Source: Amycolatopsis thailandensis (lineage in GTDB: Bacteria; Actinomycetota; Actinomycetes; Mycobacteriales; Pseudonocardiaceae). From it: 53,241 nt of DNA. The translations under genes and the position numbers were made by a program. This document shows, one piece after another, positions 7,814-16,136 of the stretch. The stretch covers positions 1 through 53,241 of the forward strand of contig NZ_NMQT01000147.1 of NCBI RefSeq assembly GCF_002234405.1. The letters run 5' to 3'. Position 1 is the first letter of the stretch. Every line of letters begins with the position of its first letter. The notes beneath the pieces were generated by a model, which was not told the DNA's origin, did not search any database, and saw only the letters and a list, made by a program, of their open reading frames with translations.

Positions 7814-7927
7814 TCAGCCCTGCCGCTGCTTGTGCCGCAGGTTCTCGCAGATCACCATGATCCGGCCGTGACGGCGGATCACCTTGCACTTGTCGCAGAT
7901 CTTCTTGACGCTCGGCTGAACCTTCAC
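7814..7927 (-). CDS. rpmJ: 50S ribosomal protein bL36 (zinc-ribbon form)
   Basis: A 37-residue protein with the zinc ribbon intact: CDKC, then a further Cys and a His (ICENLRH). It starts at GTG with AGGAGA five bases upstream. It is the C+ form of L36, used when zinc is available. It lies between infA and rpsM, the usual actinobacterial order. Confidence 0.95.
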   Translation of the reverse strand: MKVQPSVKKICDKCKVIRRHGRIMVICENLRHKQRQG

Positions 7928-7963
7928 GTCTCCTGCTCTCCTGCTTGTGCTAACTCGTCGTGA

Positions 7964-8185
7964 TCACTTGTAGCGGTAGACGATGCGACCACGAGACAAG
8001 TCGTAGGGCGAGAGCTCCACGACAACCCTGTCCTCGGGCAGGATGCGGATGTAGTGCTGCCGCATCTTGCCGCTGATGTGTGCAAGGACCTTGTGGCCGT
8101 TCTCCAACTCGACGCGGAACATCGCGTTGGGGAGCGGCTCGACTACGCGGCCTTCGACCTCGATGGCCCCGTCTTTCTTGCCCAT
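7964..8185 (-). CDS. infA: Translation initiation factor IF-1
   Basis: IF-1 blocks the ribosomal A site during initiation. The protein has 73 residues and an OB fold: MGKKDGAIEVEGRVVEPLPN, then RVELENGHKVLAHISGKMR. GGAGG precedes the ATG. It is the first gene of the rpmJ-rpsM-rpsK-rpsD-rpoA-rplQ-truA series, so the promoter should lie in the 539 bases upstream. Confidence 0.98.
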   Translation of the reverse strand: MGKKDGAIEVEGRVVEPLPNAMFRVELENGHKVLAHISGKMRQHYIRILPEDRVVVELSPYDLSRGRIVYRYK

Positions 8186-8445
8186 GTCCTCCGCATTTCC
8201 TGTCGCTACACTGTGTGATCAGTCAAAGCTTGAGTGCTTGGCTGGGTGGTGCTTCGGCACACTCCTCCCCGGGTCCAATGTCCGTTCGCGAGAATTCACG
8301 AGCGCGCAGGATCCGGGCGCGATGAGTACACCGACTTGACAGTGTACGCAACCCGTGTCGTGAGCCCCAAACGGGGGGTGACTGTGTTAGGTGACCCCTT
8401 AGCCCGCTGGAAGCGACCTCCACCATCGTACGCCTCCGCCGACCT

Positions 8446-8465
8446 GCGTTTAGCGGGCTAAACGC
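8446..8465. repeat. TTAG element (copy 5)
   Basis: GCGTTTAGCGGGCTAAACGC, a perfect copy with nine-base arms, flanked by GACCT on the left and GCTC on the right. Confidence 0.9.
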
Positions 8466-8579
8466 GCTCTGCCGGGCGGGGGCCCTGGTGCACTCGGCGG
8501 GCGGGGTGCGCCCAATGGGGGCAGCGGGCGGGGGTCTCATCGGCGGGCCCGGGCACTGCACCGACCGGCCGACGGACTT

Positions 8580-8703
8580 GCGTTTAGCGGGCTAATCGCG
8601 CTCCCCGGCGCGTTCGCCTTTAGCGGGCTAAACGCGCTCCGGCGATCGCGATTAGGGGGCTAAACGCAGGTCCGGGCGCACTTGCGTTTAGCGGGCTAAA
8701 CGC
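8580..8703. repeat. TTAG element cluster (copies 6-9)
   Basis: Four copies start at 8580, 8616, 8648 and 8684, with spacings of 36, 32 and 36 bases. Centres are CGGG, CGGG, GGGG and CGGG on the plus strand. Copy 6 ends AATCGC, copy 7 begins GCC instead of GCG, and copy 8 begins GCGATT. The cluster lies between the stop of map and the infA promoter region. Confidence 0.9.
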
Positions 8704-8724
8704 GATCCGGGGGAGGCGAGAGGG

Positions 8725-9549
8725 TCAGGAGTCTTCGGGGGCGGTCAGGACCCACGGGCCGTCATCGGTGATGGCGACTGTGTGCTCCCAGTGCGCGGCG
8801 CGCGAGCCGTCCGCGGTCACGACGGTCCACCCGTCCTCGAGCTCGACGGTCTCGCCACCGCCACCGGTCAGCATGGGCTCGATCGCGAGCGCCATCCCGG
8901 TCTTGAGCCGCGGGCCCTTGCCGGGCTTCCCGAGGTTCGGCAGGAACGGGTCCATGTGCATCTGGCGCCCGATCCCGTGGCCGCCGTATTCGACGATCAT
9001 CCCGTATTCGACGCCGTCGTCCTGGCCGGCCTTCTCGGCCGCGGTCTGCACGGCGTACGAGATGTCCGTGAGCCGCCCACCGGACGACACCGCGGCGATC
9101 CCCGCCCACATGGCGGCCTCGGTGGCCGCGGAAAGCGCGAGATCGGCCTTCGACACCTCGCCGATCGCGAGGGTGACCGCGGAATCGCCGTGCCAGCCGT
9201 CGAGGATCGCGCCGCAGTCGACGGAGATGATGTCGCCGTCGTTCAGGACCTGCGTCTTCGACGGGATGCCGTGGACGATCTGCTCGTTCACCGAAGCGCA
9301 GATCGACGCCGGGAAGCCGTGGTATCCCTTGAACGAGGGCACCGCGCCGGCGTCGCGGATCGTCTGCTCGGCGAGTTCGTCGAGGTCGGCCGTGGTGACA
9401 CCCGGCTTGGCGATCTCGCGCACCGCGGTGAGGGTGCGCCAGACGACCAGGCCCGCGGCCCGCATCGCCTGGAGCTCACCCGGCGTCTTGATTTCGATCA
9501 TGCGCCCACGACGAAGCCGTTGCAGTACACGCAGTCCTCCGAGGTTCAC
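8725..9549 (-). CDS. map: Type I methionine aminopeptidase
   Basis: The enzyme removes the initiator methionine from nascent proteins. All five metal ligands are visible when numbered from the GTG at 9549: D111 (SVDCG), D122 (HGDSAV), H191 (GGHGIGRQMH), E224 (AIEPML) and E255 (WEHTVAI). The substrate-binding His is H93 (VHGIP). I chose the GTG because it overlaps the adk stop (GTGA) and gives a short basic N-terminus like that of the mycobacterial enzyme. The ATG at 9501 (MIEIKTPGEL, 258 residues) is the alternative but has no Shine-Dalgarno. It is the last gene of secY-adk-map. Confidence 0.95.
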   Translation of the reverse strand: MNLGGLRVLQRLRRGRMIEIKTPGELQAMRAAGLVVWRTLTAVREIAKPGVTTADLDELAEQTIRDAGAVPSFKGYHGFPASICASVNEQIVHGIPSKTQVLNDGDIISVDCGAILDGWHGDSAVTLAIGEVSKADLALSAATEAAMWAGIAAVSSGGRLTDISYAVQTAAEKAGQDDGVEYGMIVEYGGHGIGRQMHMDPFLPNLGKPGKGPRLKTGMALAIEPMLTGGGGETVELEDGWTVVTADGSRAAHWEHTVAITDDGPWVLTAPEDS

Positions 9550-10100
9550 GTGCGGTCGCGCAGCGCTTCCAGCACGCGGGCGGAGATCTCGTCGACCGAG
9601 CCGACGCCGTCGACCGTGACCAGGATGTCCGCGTAGTACTCGAGCAGCGGAGCCGTCTCGGACACGTAGATCTGCTGGCGACGACGGATGACCTCTTCGG
9701 TGTCGTCCGAGCGGCCGCGGGACAGCAGCCGCTCGACGACGACGTCTTCCGAGACCTGGAGCTGGATGACCGCGTTCAGCTCGGTGTCGACCTCGCCGAG
9801 GATCTCACCGAGGACGTCGGCCTGCTTGGTGTTCCGGGGGAACCCGTCCAGCAGGAAGCCGACCTTGGCGTCGGGTTCGGCGAGGCGCTCACGCACCATC
9901 TCGTTCGTGACCGAGTCGGGCACGAGTTCGCCGGAGTCCAGGTAGCGCTTGGCTTCCTGGCCCAGCGGCGTCTGCTCGCCCACGTGGGCGCGGAACAGGT
10001 CGCCGGTCGAGATGTGCGGGATCCGGAGCTTCTCCGACAGTGCTACCGCCTGAGTACCTTTGCCCGCGCCAGGAGGGCCAACGAGAACCAGGCGCGTCAC
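9546..10100 (-). CDS. adk: Adenylate kinase
   Basis: It catalyses ATP + AMP = 2 ADP. The protein has 184 residues, the short form without a LID insertion or zinc site. The P-loop GPPGAGKGT is at 8-16, followed by STGDLFR (AMP binding) and LLDGFPRN. The ATG overlaps the secY stop by four bases, and the TGA overlaps the proposed map GTG, so all three genes are coupled. Confidence 0.98.
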   Translation of the reverse strand: MTRLVLVGPPGAGKGTQAVALSEKLRIPHISTGDLFRAHVGEQTPLGQEAKRYLDSGELVPDSVTNEMVRERLAEPDAKVGFLLDGFPRNTKQADVLGEILGEVDTELNAVIQLQVSEDVVVERLLSRGRSDDTEEVIRRRQQIYVSETAPLLEYYADILVTVDGVGSVDEISARVLEALRDRT

Positions 10101-11404
10101 TTCAAGAACCCTTCGTAGTTACGTTGCATCAGCTGGCTTTCGATCTGCTTCACGGTGTCGAGACCGACACCGACCATGATCAGCACAGCCGTGCCACCGA
10201 ACGGGAAGTTCTGGTTGTTCCCGCTGCCGGTGACGGACAGGAAGAAGTTCGGAAGGATCGCGATGATGCCCAGGTACAGCGAGCCCGGCAGGGTGATCCG
10301 GCCGAGGACGTAGCTGAGGTACTCCGCGGTGGGGCGTCCCGGACGGATACCCGGGATGAAGCCACCGAACTTCTTCATCTCTTCCGCACGCTCGTCCACG
10401 TTGAACGTGATCGTGATGTAGAAGTACGTGAAGAAGATGATCAACGCGAAGTACAGCAGGACGTGCGCCCAGCTGGACTGGTTGACGATGTAGTTCTGAA
10501 TGAAGACCTGCCAGCCGGAGTTGCTGTTGGCGTCGCCGACGAGGCGGCTGATCAGGTCCGGCAGGTAGAGCAGCGACGAGGCGAAGATGACCGGGATGAC
10601 ACCGGCCTGGTTCACCTTGATCGGCAGGTAGGTCGAGGTCCCGCCGTACATGCGGCGGCCGATCATGCGCTTGGCGTACTGCACCGGGATCCGGCGCTGG
10701 CCCTGCTCGACGAAGATGACGCTGGCGATGATCACCAGGCCGAACACGCAGATCAAGGCGAAGACGACGCCACCCGCGCTGCTGAGGATGTTGCCACCCT
10801 CGATCGGGATGCGGGCCGCGATGTTCAGGAAGATGAGGACGGACATGCCGTTGCCGACGCCGCGCTCGGTGATCAGCTCACCCAGCCACATCATGACGGC
10901 GGTACCGGCGGTCATCGTGATGACGATGATGGCCAGCGTGTAGACGCTGTTGTCCGGGATGATCGCGGTGTCGCACTGCGGGAAGAGCTGCTTGCGGTCG
11001 GCGAGCGCCACCACACCGGTGGCCTGCAGGACCGCGAGGGCGATCGTCAGGTACCGGGTGTACTGCGTCAGCTTGCCCTGACCGGACTGGCCTTCCTTCT
11101 TCAGCTCCTCGAACCGCGGGATGACCACGGTGAGGAGCTGGACGATGATGCTCGCCGTGATGTACGGCATGATGCCGGTCGAGAACAGTGACAGCTGCAG
11201 CAGCGCACCGCCGCTGAACAGGTTCAGCAGCTGATAGACGCCCTCCTGCGACCCAGTCTCCGTACATTTCTGGACGGCGGAGTACGAGATGCCCGGGGCC
11301 GGGATGGTGGCACCGATTCGGTAGACCGCGACGATGGCTAGCGTGAACAGGATCTTCTTACGTAGATCCGGCGTCGCGAGAGCCGAGCGGAAGGCGCTGA
11401 GCAC
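10097..11404 (-). CDS. secY: Preprotein translocase subunit SecY
   Basis: SecY is the channel of the Sec export pathway. The protein has 435 residues from the GTG at 11404 (VLSAFRSALATPDLRKKILF), chosen because GAGGAGG lies eight bases upstream and homologues begin here; the open frame runs further upstream without homology. Ten membrane spans are visible. Conserved features include YRIGATIPAPG, GIMPYITASII and FVEQGQRRIPVQYAKR. In many bacteria secY follows rplO in one operon; here two accessory genes and TTAG elements lie between, so secY probably has its own promoter. Confidence 0.97.
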   Translation of the reverse strand: MLSAFRSALATPDLRKKILFTLAIVAVYRIGATIPAPGISYSAVQKCTETGSQEGVYQLLNLFSGGALLQLSLFSTGIMPYITASIIVQLLTVVIPRFEELKKEGQSGQGKLTQYTRYLTIALAVLQATGVVALADRKQLFPQCDTAIIPDNSVYTLAIIVITMTAGTAVMMWLGELITERGVGNGMSVLIFLNIAARIPIEGGNILSSAGGVVFALICVFGLVIIASVIFVEQGQRRIPVQYAKRMIGRRMYGGTSTYLPIKVNQAGVIPVIFASSLLYLPDLISRLVGDANSNSGWQVFIQNYIVNQSSWAHVLLYFALIIFFTYFYITITFNVDERAEEMKKFGGFIPGIRPGRPTAEYLSYVLGRITLPGSLYLGIIAILPNFFLSVTGSGNNQNFPFGGTAVLIMVGVGLDTVKQIESQLMQRNYEGFLK

Positions 11405-11713
11405 GCGGGAGACCTCCTCGGCGTCGTCGGCTGTCTTACCGACGATCGGCTTGGCCGACCTGGGGCCGGCGGGAACACACAGCTTTCTGGCACAAGCCAG
11501 GAACGCTTCGGGGCACACTCGTCCCGAAGCGTGCGGCCGACTCTAACAGCTTCACAGGGCGTGTCCGCAGTGCGTGTGGGTTTTCCGGACGAAGGTTGGT
11601 CCGTGAGGTTGATCGACTTGTGTATCTCGCTCCGGAACCTTGACAGATCGCCCTGTCGTTCCCTGCTTTCCGGACCCCATCAGATCGCGATTAGCCCGCT
11701 AAACGCACCGTGA
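11405..11713. other. secY upstream region
   Basis: These 309 bases hold the secY leader and presumably its promoter, plus one TTAG element at 11687-11706. No other gene or clear promoter hexamers recognised. Confidence 0.5.
11687..11706. repeat. TTAG element (copy 10)
   Basis: GCGATTAGCCCGCTAAACGC, flanked by CAGATC on the left. It lies eight bases beyond the stop of the LysE-type gene. Confidence 0.9.
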
Positions 11714-12346
11714 TCAGGAGTTCGAAGCGGCGAGGGTGCCCGCCATGCCGAGGAGTACGACACCGGTGCCGCGGTCGACGTTGCGAGTCGCTCGACGAGA
11801 CAACCGGAGCGACCTCACGAGTGCGCCGACTCCGACGTAGGTCGCGCCCGCGACGAACTCGGCGAGCAGGTAGATGGCCCCGAGAATCGCGATCTGAGTG
11901 GGAAATGAGCCGTGAGCTGCGTCGATGAACTGCGGCACGAAGGCCGTGAAGATGAGGATCGCCTTCGGGTTCGTGATCGCGACGACGAACTCCTTCCTGG
12001 CGATCCGCGGCGCCGGTAGGGATTCGGCGTTTCGCGACATCTGGACCAGTGCGGTTCGTTCGGCGCGGAACGTCGACCAAAGCAGCCGCCCGCCGATCCA
12101 GACCAGGTAGGTGACACCCGCCCATTTGATCACCGTGAGTGCAAGCTCCGAGGCCGCGAGGAGTTGCCCGAGCCCCGCCGCGACTGCCGCGATCAGGACC
12201 GTGAATGCCGCCAATCGGCCTAACAGGCCGGCGAGCCCTTTCCACACGCCCTGTGTCATGCCGTGATGCAGGCCGAGCAGGTTGTTCGCCCCTGGCGTAA
12301 AAGCCACGAGCACCGCCGCTCCGAAAAAGACCATCGCCCAAGTCAT
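11714..12346 (-). CDS. LysE/RhtB family amino-acid exporter
   Basis: A 210-residue inner-membrane protein with about six hydrophobic segments. Family hallmarks are FTPGANNLLGLHHG near the N-terminus (position of the PGP motif), KWAGVTYLVWIG, and TNPKAILIFTAFVPQF in the middle. LysE/RhtB proteins export amino acids or derivatives; the substrate cannot be told here. GGAGGAGG precedes the ATG. It is a lone gene between secY and a membrane-protein gene, bracketed by TTAG elements at 11687 and 12381. Confidence 0.88.
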   Translation of the reverse strand: MTWAMVFFGAAVLVAFTPGANNLLGLHHGMTQGVWKGLAGLLGRLAAFTVLIAAVAAGLGQLLAASELALTVIKWAGVTYLVWIGGRLLWSTFRAERTALVQMSRNAESLPAPRIARKEFVVAITNPKAILIFTAFVPQFIDAAHGSFPTQIAILGAIYLLAEFVAGATYVGVGALVRSLRLSRRATRNVDRGTGVVLLGMAGTLAASNS

Positions 12347-12380
12347 CGGCCACCTCCTCCGCGCCCCGATACGAGAGAGC

Positions 12381-12400
12381 GCGTTTAGCGGGCTAATCGC
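12381..12400. repeat. TTAG element (copy 11)
   Basis: GCGTTTAGCGGGCTAATCGC, with GAGC on both outer sides. It contributes the TAG stop codon (12393-12395, minus strand) of the next gene. Confidence 0.9.
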
Positions 12401-13163
12401 GCTCCTTCGCGCCGGGATCCGGAGGGGGCGCGAAGGCCGAATAGTCCGGCGGCCCGGGCTGCGGCTCCGGCGGAAGCACCGTGATGGAGACGCCGTCCTT
12501 CGGAGTGGGCATGTCCGCGAGACCCGGGTCTGCGCTCATCGGCGACTCGTCCTCCTCGACGCGATGGCTCATGACGGCCGCAGCGACAGCGGCGACGACC
12601 GCGGCTAGAAGCGCCCACATACCCGCTTCGAGAGTCAGGGTCGCCTTGACGTCATCTCCTAGTTGGCTTCCGGCCCCTAGCGTGGCGACGCAGCTGACGA
12701 CCCCGGCGAGAAACACCGCCGCGATGGTGGTGACCCACCTGTCCGAAGCTCCTGGGCGATGACGCCCCGCCAGCCGCGTGCTGACGATCGCGGCCGACAG
12801 CAGGAGCGTCGCTGCGATCAAGAGCGGGATACCGACAGGTGACGTCGACGTCTTGAAGGCAGGTTGGCGGGGCTGTTCCACGATCGTGTCCCACGCGCTC
12901 TGCACGAACACGAGCATGTTCTGTTCGCTGGTGTCGAAGGCGAACCGATGATCGGTCCTGAAGAGCGGGAAGAAGCAGCCGACGAGGGTCAGCACGAGAG
13001 CCAGGACGGACAGCCCCGCCGCGACGAGCCTGCGAGGCTCAAGGCGACCGGACCGGCGTGATTCTCCCGGGGGATCCATGGGACCCGAAACGGATACGAC
13101 CATCGGCGGGGCATCCGACTGCTGCTGGAAGGGCTGCGAATCCTGCCCGGGAGGTATCGCCAC
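12393..13163 (-). CDS. Four-helix membrane protein of unknown function
   Basis: A 256-residue protein. I place the start at the GTG at 13163 because GGGAGG lies eight bases upstream; a GTG at 13199 is possible. A hydrophilic Gln/Pro-rich N-terminus (about 45 residues) is followed by four hydrophobic segments with a presumably external loop containing Trp-Asp between the first two. It ends in a Pro-rich cytosolic tail (about 60 residues). No family recognised. The last residues (GAKERD) and the TAG stop are partly encoded by a TTAG element. Bracketed by elements at 12381 and 13224-13356. Confidence 0.65.
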   Translation of the reverse strand: MAIPPGQDSQPFQQQSDAPPMVVSVSGPMDPPGESRRSGRLEPRRLVAAGLSVLALVLTLVGCFFPLFRTDHRFAFDTSEQNMLVFVQSAWDTIVEQPRQPAFKTSTSPVGIPLLIAATLLLSAAIVSTRLAGRHRPGASDRWVTTIAAVFLAGVVSCVATLGAGSQLGDDVKATLTLEAGMWALLAAVVAAVAAAVMSHRVEEDESPMSADPGLADMPTPKDGVSITVLPPEPQPGPPDYSAFAPPPDPGAKERD

Positions 13164-13223
13164 CTCTTGATCCTCCCAGCTCAGGTGCCCATGCGCCACG
13201 CTCGCGGCGCCGGTGGCCGACCT

Positions 13224-13356
13224 GCGTTTAGCCCCCTAATCGCGATCCGGCCCGCAGGCACCCTGGCGACCGGCGGAGCGCGTTTAGCCCCCTAAACGCG
13301 ATCTCGACGCCGGGAGCGCTCTCCAGACCCCAGATCGCGATTAGGGGGCTAAACGC
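13224..13356. repeat. TTAG element cluster (copies 12-14)
   Basis: Copies start at 13224 (GCGTTTAGCCCCCTAATCGC), 13280 (GCGTTTAGCCCCCTAAACGC) and 13337 (GCGATTAGGGGGCTAAACGC), spaced 56 and 57 bases. They lie between the promoter region of the membrane-protein gene and the rplO terminator. Confidence 0.9.
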
Positions 13357-13384
13357 AAGTCGGGCGGAGCGGAGCGGAGCAAGC

Positions 13385-13419
13385 GAAAGGCCCGCCGGGC
13401 GGAGCCGGGCGGGCCTTTC
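13385..13419 (-). terminator. Terminator after rplO (spc operon end)
   Basis: GAAAGGCCCGCC against GGCGGGCCTTTC, 12 perfect pairs with an 11-base loop, 56 bases after the rplO stop. The A/T-rich ends could serve both directions. Confidence 0.8.
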
Positions 13420-13474
13420 GGTGAAGCTGAGGCTCCCGCAGCGAAGCGGAGGGAGCCGGGTGAAGCGGGAGAGC

Positions 13475-13921
13475 TCAGAGCGTGGTGGCGGAGCCACCGG
13501 CGGCGGAGAGCTTCTCCTTGGCGGAGCCGGAGAAAGCGTCGGCGGTGACGTCCAGCTTGACGCCGTTCAGGTCACCGTTGCCGAGCACCTTCACGAGCTT
13601 GTTCTTGCGAACAAGGCCCTTCGCGACGAGCTCCTCGTTGCCGACCTTGCCACCGTCCGGGAACACGCGGGCGATGTCGCCCAGGTTCACGGGCTGGTAC
13701 TCGGTGCGGAAGCGGTTCTTGAAGCCGCGAAGCTTCGGGAGCCGCATGTGGATGGGCATCTGCCCACCCTCGAAACCGGCGGGCACGTTCTTCCGGGCCT
13801 TGGTGCCCTTGGTACCGCGACCGGCGGTCTTGCCCTTCGAGCCCTCACCACGGCCGACGCGGATCTTGTCGCGCTTCGCGCCCGGAGCCGGACGAAGGTG
13901 GTGGATCTTGATGGCAGTCAT
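13475..13921 (-). CDS. rplO: 50S ribosomal protein uL15
   Basis: uL15 is a late-assembly protein of the large subunit. The protein has 148 residues: the basic glycine-rich N-terminus (GRGEGSKGKTAGRGTKG) is typical, with GFEGGQMPIHMRLPKLRGFKN after it. The ATG overlaps the rpmD stop by four bases. It ends the spc cluster, followed by a strong terminator rather than by secY. Confidence 0.98.
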   Translation of the reverse strand: MTAIKIHHLRPAPGAKRDKIRVGRGEGSKGKTAGRGTKGTKARKNVPAGFEGGQMPIHMRLPKLRGFKNRFRTEYQPVNLGDIARVFPDGGKVGNEELVAKGLVRKNKLVKVLGNGDLNGVKLDVTADAFSGSAKEKLSAAGGSATTL

Positions 13922-14103
13922 GCCTTGACCTCCTCGACCTCCACCAGGTGGCGGACCGTGTGGATGAGGCCGCGAACCTGGGGGGTGTCTTCACGCACGA
14001 CGCTCTGGCGGATCTTGCGCAGCCCGAGGGTGCGCAGCGACTCGCGGTGAGCGTGCTTCGTGCCGATCTTGCTCTTGACCTGGGTCACCTTGAGCTGAGT
14101 CAT
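13918..14103 (-). CDS. rpmD: 50S ribosomal protein uL30
   Basis: A 61-residue protein with the L30 core (KVTQVKSKIG, RTLGLRKIRQSVV, RGLIHTVRHLVEVEEV). One base separates it from rpsE, and it overlaps rplO by four bases, so the three are translated as a coupled block. Confidence 0.97.
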   Translation of the reverse strand: MTQLKVTQVKSKIGTKHAHRESLRTLGLRKIRQSVVREDTPQVRGLIHTVRHLVEVEEVKA

Positions 14104-14104
14104 G

Positions 14105-14749
14105 TCAGACCCCCTGGCCCGCGCGCTGACGCAGCATCCGAGCCGGCGCGACGTCCTCGAGCGGGAGACCGCGGCGGGCCGCGACCTCTTCGGGACGCTG
14201 CAGACCCTTCAGGGCCGCCACGGTCGCGTGCACGATGTTGATCGCGTTGTCGGAGCCGAGCGACTTCGACAGCACGTCGTGGACGCCCGCGCACTCCAGC
14301 ACCGCGCGCACCGGGCCACCGGCGATGACACCGGTACCGGCCGAGGCCGGACGGAGCAGCACGACACCGGCGGCTTCCTCACCCTGGATCGGGTGGGGAA
14401 TGGTGCCACCGACGCGGGGAACGCGGAAGAAGTTCTTCTTCGCTTCCTCGACGCCCTTGGCGATGGCCGCGGGAACTTCCTTGGCCTTGCCGTAGCCGAC
14501 GCCGACCTGACCGTCGCCGTCACCGACGACCACCAGGGCGGTGAAGCTGAAGCGACGACCACCCTTGACGACCTTGGCGACGCGGTTGATCGTCACGACC
14601 TTCTCGAGGTGCGGGGTCTTTTCCTGGCCGGCCCCGCCACGGCCGCTGTCGCGCCGGTCCCGGCGGTCGCGACGGTCATTGCGGTCGTTGCCGCCCTGCC
14701 CGCCGGGTCCGCCCTGGCCGCCGCCGAATTGCCGTGTACGTCCCGGCAT
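14105..14749 (-). CDS. rpsE: 30S ribosomal protein uS5
   Basis: uS5 takes part in mRNA unwinding and decoding accuracy. The protein has 214 residues from the ATG at 14749. The first 45 residues are an actinobacterial low-complexity extension of Gly-Gln and Arg-Asp repeats (RNDRRDRRDRRD), then VVTINRVAKVVKGGRRFSF begins the S5 domain. The open frame runs upstream of the ATG without homology. It follows rplR by 31 bases. Confidence 0.97.
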   Translation of the reverse strand: MPGRTRQFGGGQGGPGGQGGNDRNDRRDRRDRRDSGRGGAGQEKTPHLEKVVTINRVAKVVKGGRRFSFTALVVVGDGDGQVGVGYGKAKEVPAAIAKGVEEAKKNFFRVPRVGGTIPHPIQGEEAAGVVLLRPASAGTGVIAGGPVRAVLECAGVHDVLSKSLGSDNAINIVHATVAALKGLQRPEEVAARRGLPLEDVAPARMLRQRAGQGV

Positions 14750-14780
14750 CAGGCTTTCCTTCCATTCACGAGCATCTGCA

Positions 14781-15179
14781 TCAGAACTCCAACCCCGCCT
14801 CACGCGCGGCGTCGGCGAGCGCGGCGATGCGGCCGTGGTAGGCGTTGCCGCCACGGTCGAACACCACGGTCGAGACACCGGCGTTCTTGGCACGGGCGGC
14901 GACGAGCTCCCCGACCTTGGCGGCCTTGGCCTTCTTGTCGCCGTCCAGCGCGCGAACGTCCGCCTCGAGGGTGGACGCCGACGCCAGGGTCTTGCCGGCG
15001 AGGTCGTCGATCAGCTGCACGGCGATGTGCCGCGACGAACGCTTGACGACCAGGCGCGGACGCTGGTCCGTGCCGTTGATCTTCTTGCGAAGGCGGAAGT
15101 GCCGACGGGCCTTCGCGACGCGGCGGCGGGTCGAGATGTCCTTGCCGACCGGCTTGCGCTTCGTAGTCGTGTCGCTCAT
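14781..15179 (-). CDS. rplR: 50S ribosomal protein uL18
   Basis: uL18 binds 5S rRNA. The protein has 132 residues from the ATG at 15179 (MSDTTTKRKPVGKDISTRRR); an in-frame GTG two codons earlier overlaps the rplF stop. Conserved RLVVKRSSRHIAVQLIDD and the C-terminal FDRGGNAYHGRIAALADAAR are present. Confidence 0.97.
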   Translation of the reverse strand: MSDTTTKRKPVGKDISTRRRVAKARRHFRLRKKINGTDQRPRLVVKRSSRHIAVQLIDDLAGKTLASASTLEADVRALDGDKKAKAAKVGELVAARAKNAGVSTVVFDRGGNAYHGRIAALADAAREAGLEF

Positions 15180-15181
15180 GA

Positions 15182-15721
15182 TCACTTACCCGTCTTTCCG
15201 ACCTTGCGGCGGATCTTCTCACCCTCGTAGCGCAGGCCCTTGCCCTTGTACGGGTCCGGGCGGCGCAGCTTGCGGATGACCGCGGCGATCTGGCCGACCT
15301 TCTGCTTGTCGATACCCGAGACCGAGAACCGGGTGGGGGTCTCGACCTTGAAGGTGATGCCTTCCGGGGCCTCGATCTTCACCGGGTGGCTGTAGCCGAG
15401 GGCGAACTCGAGGTCCGAACCCTTGGCCTGCACGCGGTAACCGACACCGTGGATCTCGAGCTTCTTCTCGTAGCCCTCGGTCACACCGACGACGAGGTTG
15501 TTGACCAGCGTCCGGGTGAGACCGTGCAGGGCACGGCTGTTGCGCTCCTCGTCGGGACGCTTCACCGCGAGAGTGCCGTCTTCGGCCTTCTCGACGGTGA
15601 TCGGCTCGGCGATGGTGTGCTCAAGGGTGCCCTTGGGCCCCTTGACCTTGATCTGCTGACCGTCGATGGTCACCTCGACCCCGGAGGGGACGGCGACCGG
15701 CAGCTTTCCAATGCGTGACAT
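15182..15721 (-). CDS. rplF: 50S ribosomal protein uL6
   Basis: uL6 lies near the factor-binding site. The protein has 179 residues from the ATG at 15721 (MSRIGKLPVAVPSGV). The two L6 repeats are visible; the second holds the signature PDPYKGKGLRYEGEKIRRKVG. The open frame continues upstream into the rpsH 3' end but lacks homology there. Confidence 0.97.
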   Translation of the reverse strand: MSRIGKLPVAVPSGVEVTIDGQQIKVKGPKGTLEHTIAEPITVEKAEDGTLAVKRPDEERNSRALHGLTRTLVNNLVVGVTEGYEKKLEIHGVGYRVQAKGSDLEFALGYSHPVKIEAPEGITFKVETPTRFSVSGIDKQKVGQIAAVIRKLRRPDPYKGKGLRYEGEKIRRKVGKTGK

Positions 15722-15737
15722 GTCTGTGCCCCCTTCC

Positions 15738-16136
15738 TTACCAGACGTAGGCGAGGACTTCGCCGCCCACGCTGTTGCGCTTGGCCTGACGATCGGTCTG
15801 GAGGCCGGACGACGTCGAGATGATCGCGACGCCGAGGCCACCGAGAACCGACGGCAGTTCGGTCGATTTTGCGTAGACCCGCAGACCGGGCTTGGACACG
15901 CGGCGAAGGCCGGCGATGCTGCGCTCACGGTTGGGGCCGTACTTCAGCTCCACGATGAGGTTCTTGTGCTTCTCGCCCGGCTCGTCGCGGTAGCCCGAGA
16001 TGTAGCCCTCGCGCTTGAGGATCTCGGCGATGTTCGCCTTGATCTTCGAGTGGGGAAGCACGACCTCGTCGTGGTAAGCCGAGTTCGCGTTACGCAGACG
16101 GGTCAAGAAGTCTGCGATGGGGTCGGTCATCGTCAT
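15738..16136 (-). CDS. rpsH: 30S ribosomal protein uS8
   Basis: uS8 binds the central domain of 16S rRNA and is a translational repressor of spc operons in some bacteria. The protein has 132 residues: MTMTDPIADFLTRLRNAN at the start and the C-terminal AIISTSSGLQTDRQAKR. An 80-base gap precedes it, larger than elsewhere in the cluster and containing a hairpin. Confidence 0.97.
   Translation of the reverse strand: MTMTDPIADFLTRLRNANSAYHDEVVLPHSKIKANIAEILKREGYISGYRDEPGEKHKNLIVELKYGPNRERSIAGLRRVSKPGLRVYAKSTELPSVLGGLGVAIISTSSGLQTDRQAKRNSVGGEVLAYVW

Larger units (their letters stand above)
8186..8724. other. Intergenic region upstream of infA, 3' of map
   Basis: No gene is seen in these 539 bases. 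It holds the probable infA promoter region (8186-8440; a weak minus-strand candidate is TTGCGT, 17 bases, TACTCA near 8326-8354) and five TTAG elements between 8446 and 8703. A possible sixth, decayed copy lies at 8395-8414 (TTAGCCCGCT retained). Confidence 0.6.

Noticed and set aside
15722..15928. N-terminal extension of rplF into rpsH
   Set aside because: The frame is open upstream, but the sequence there is an rpsH shadow; L6 homologues start at the ATG at 15721.
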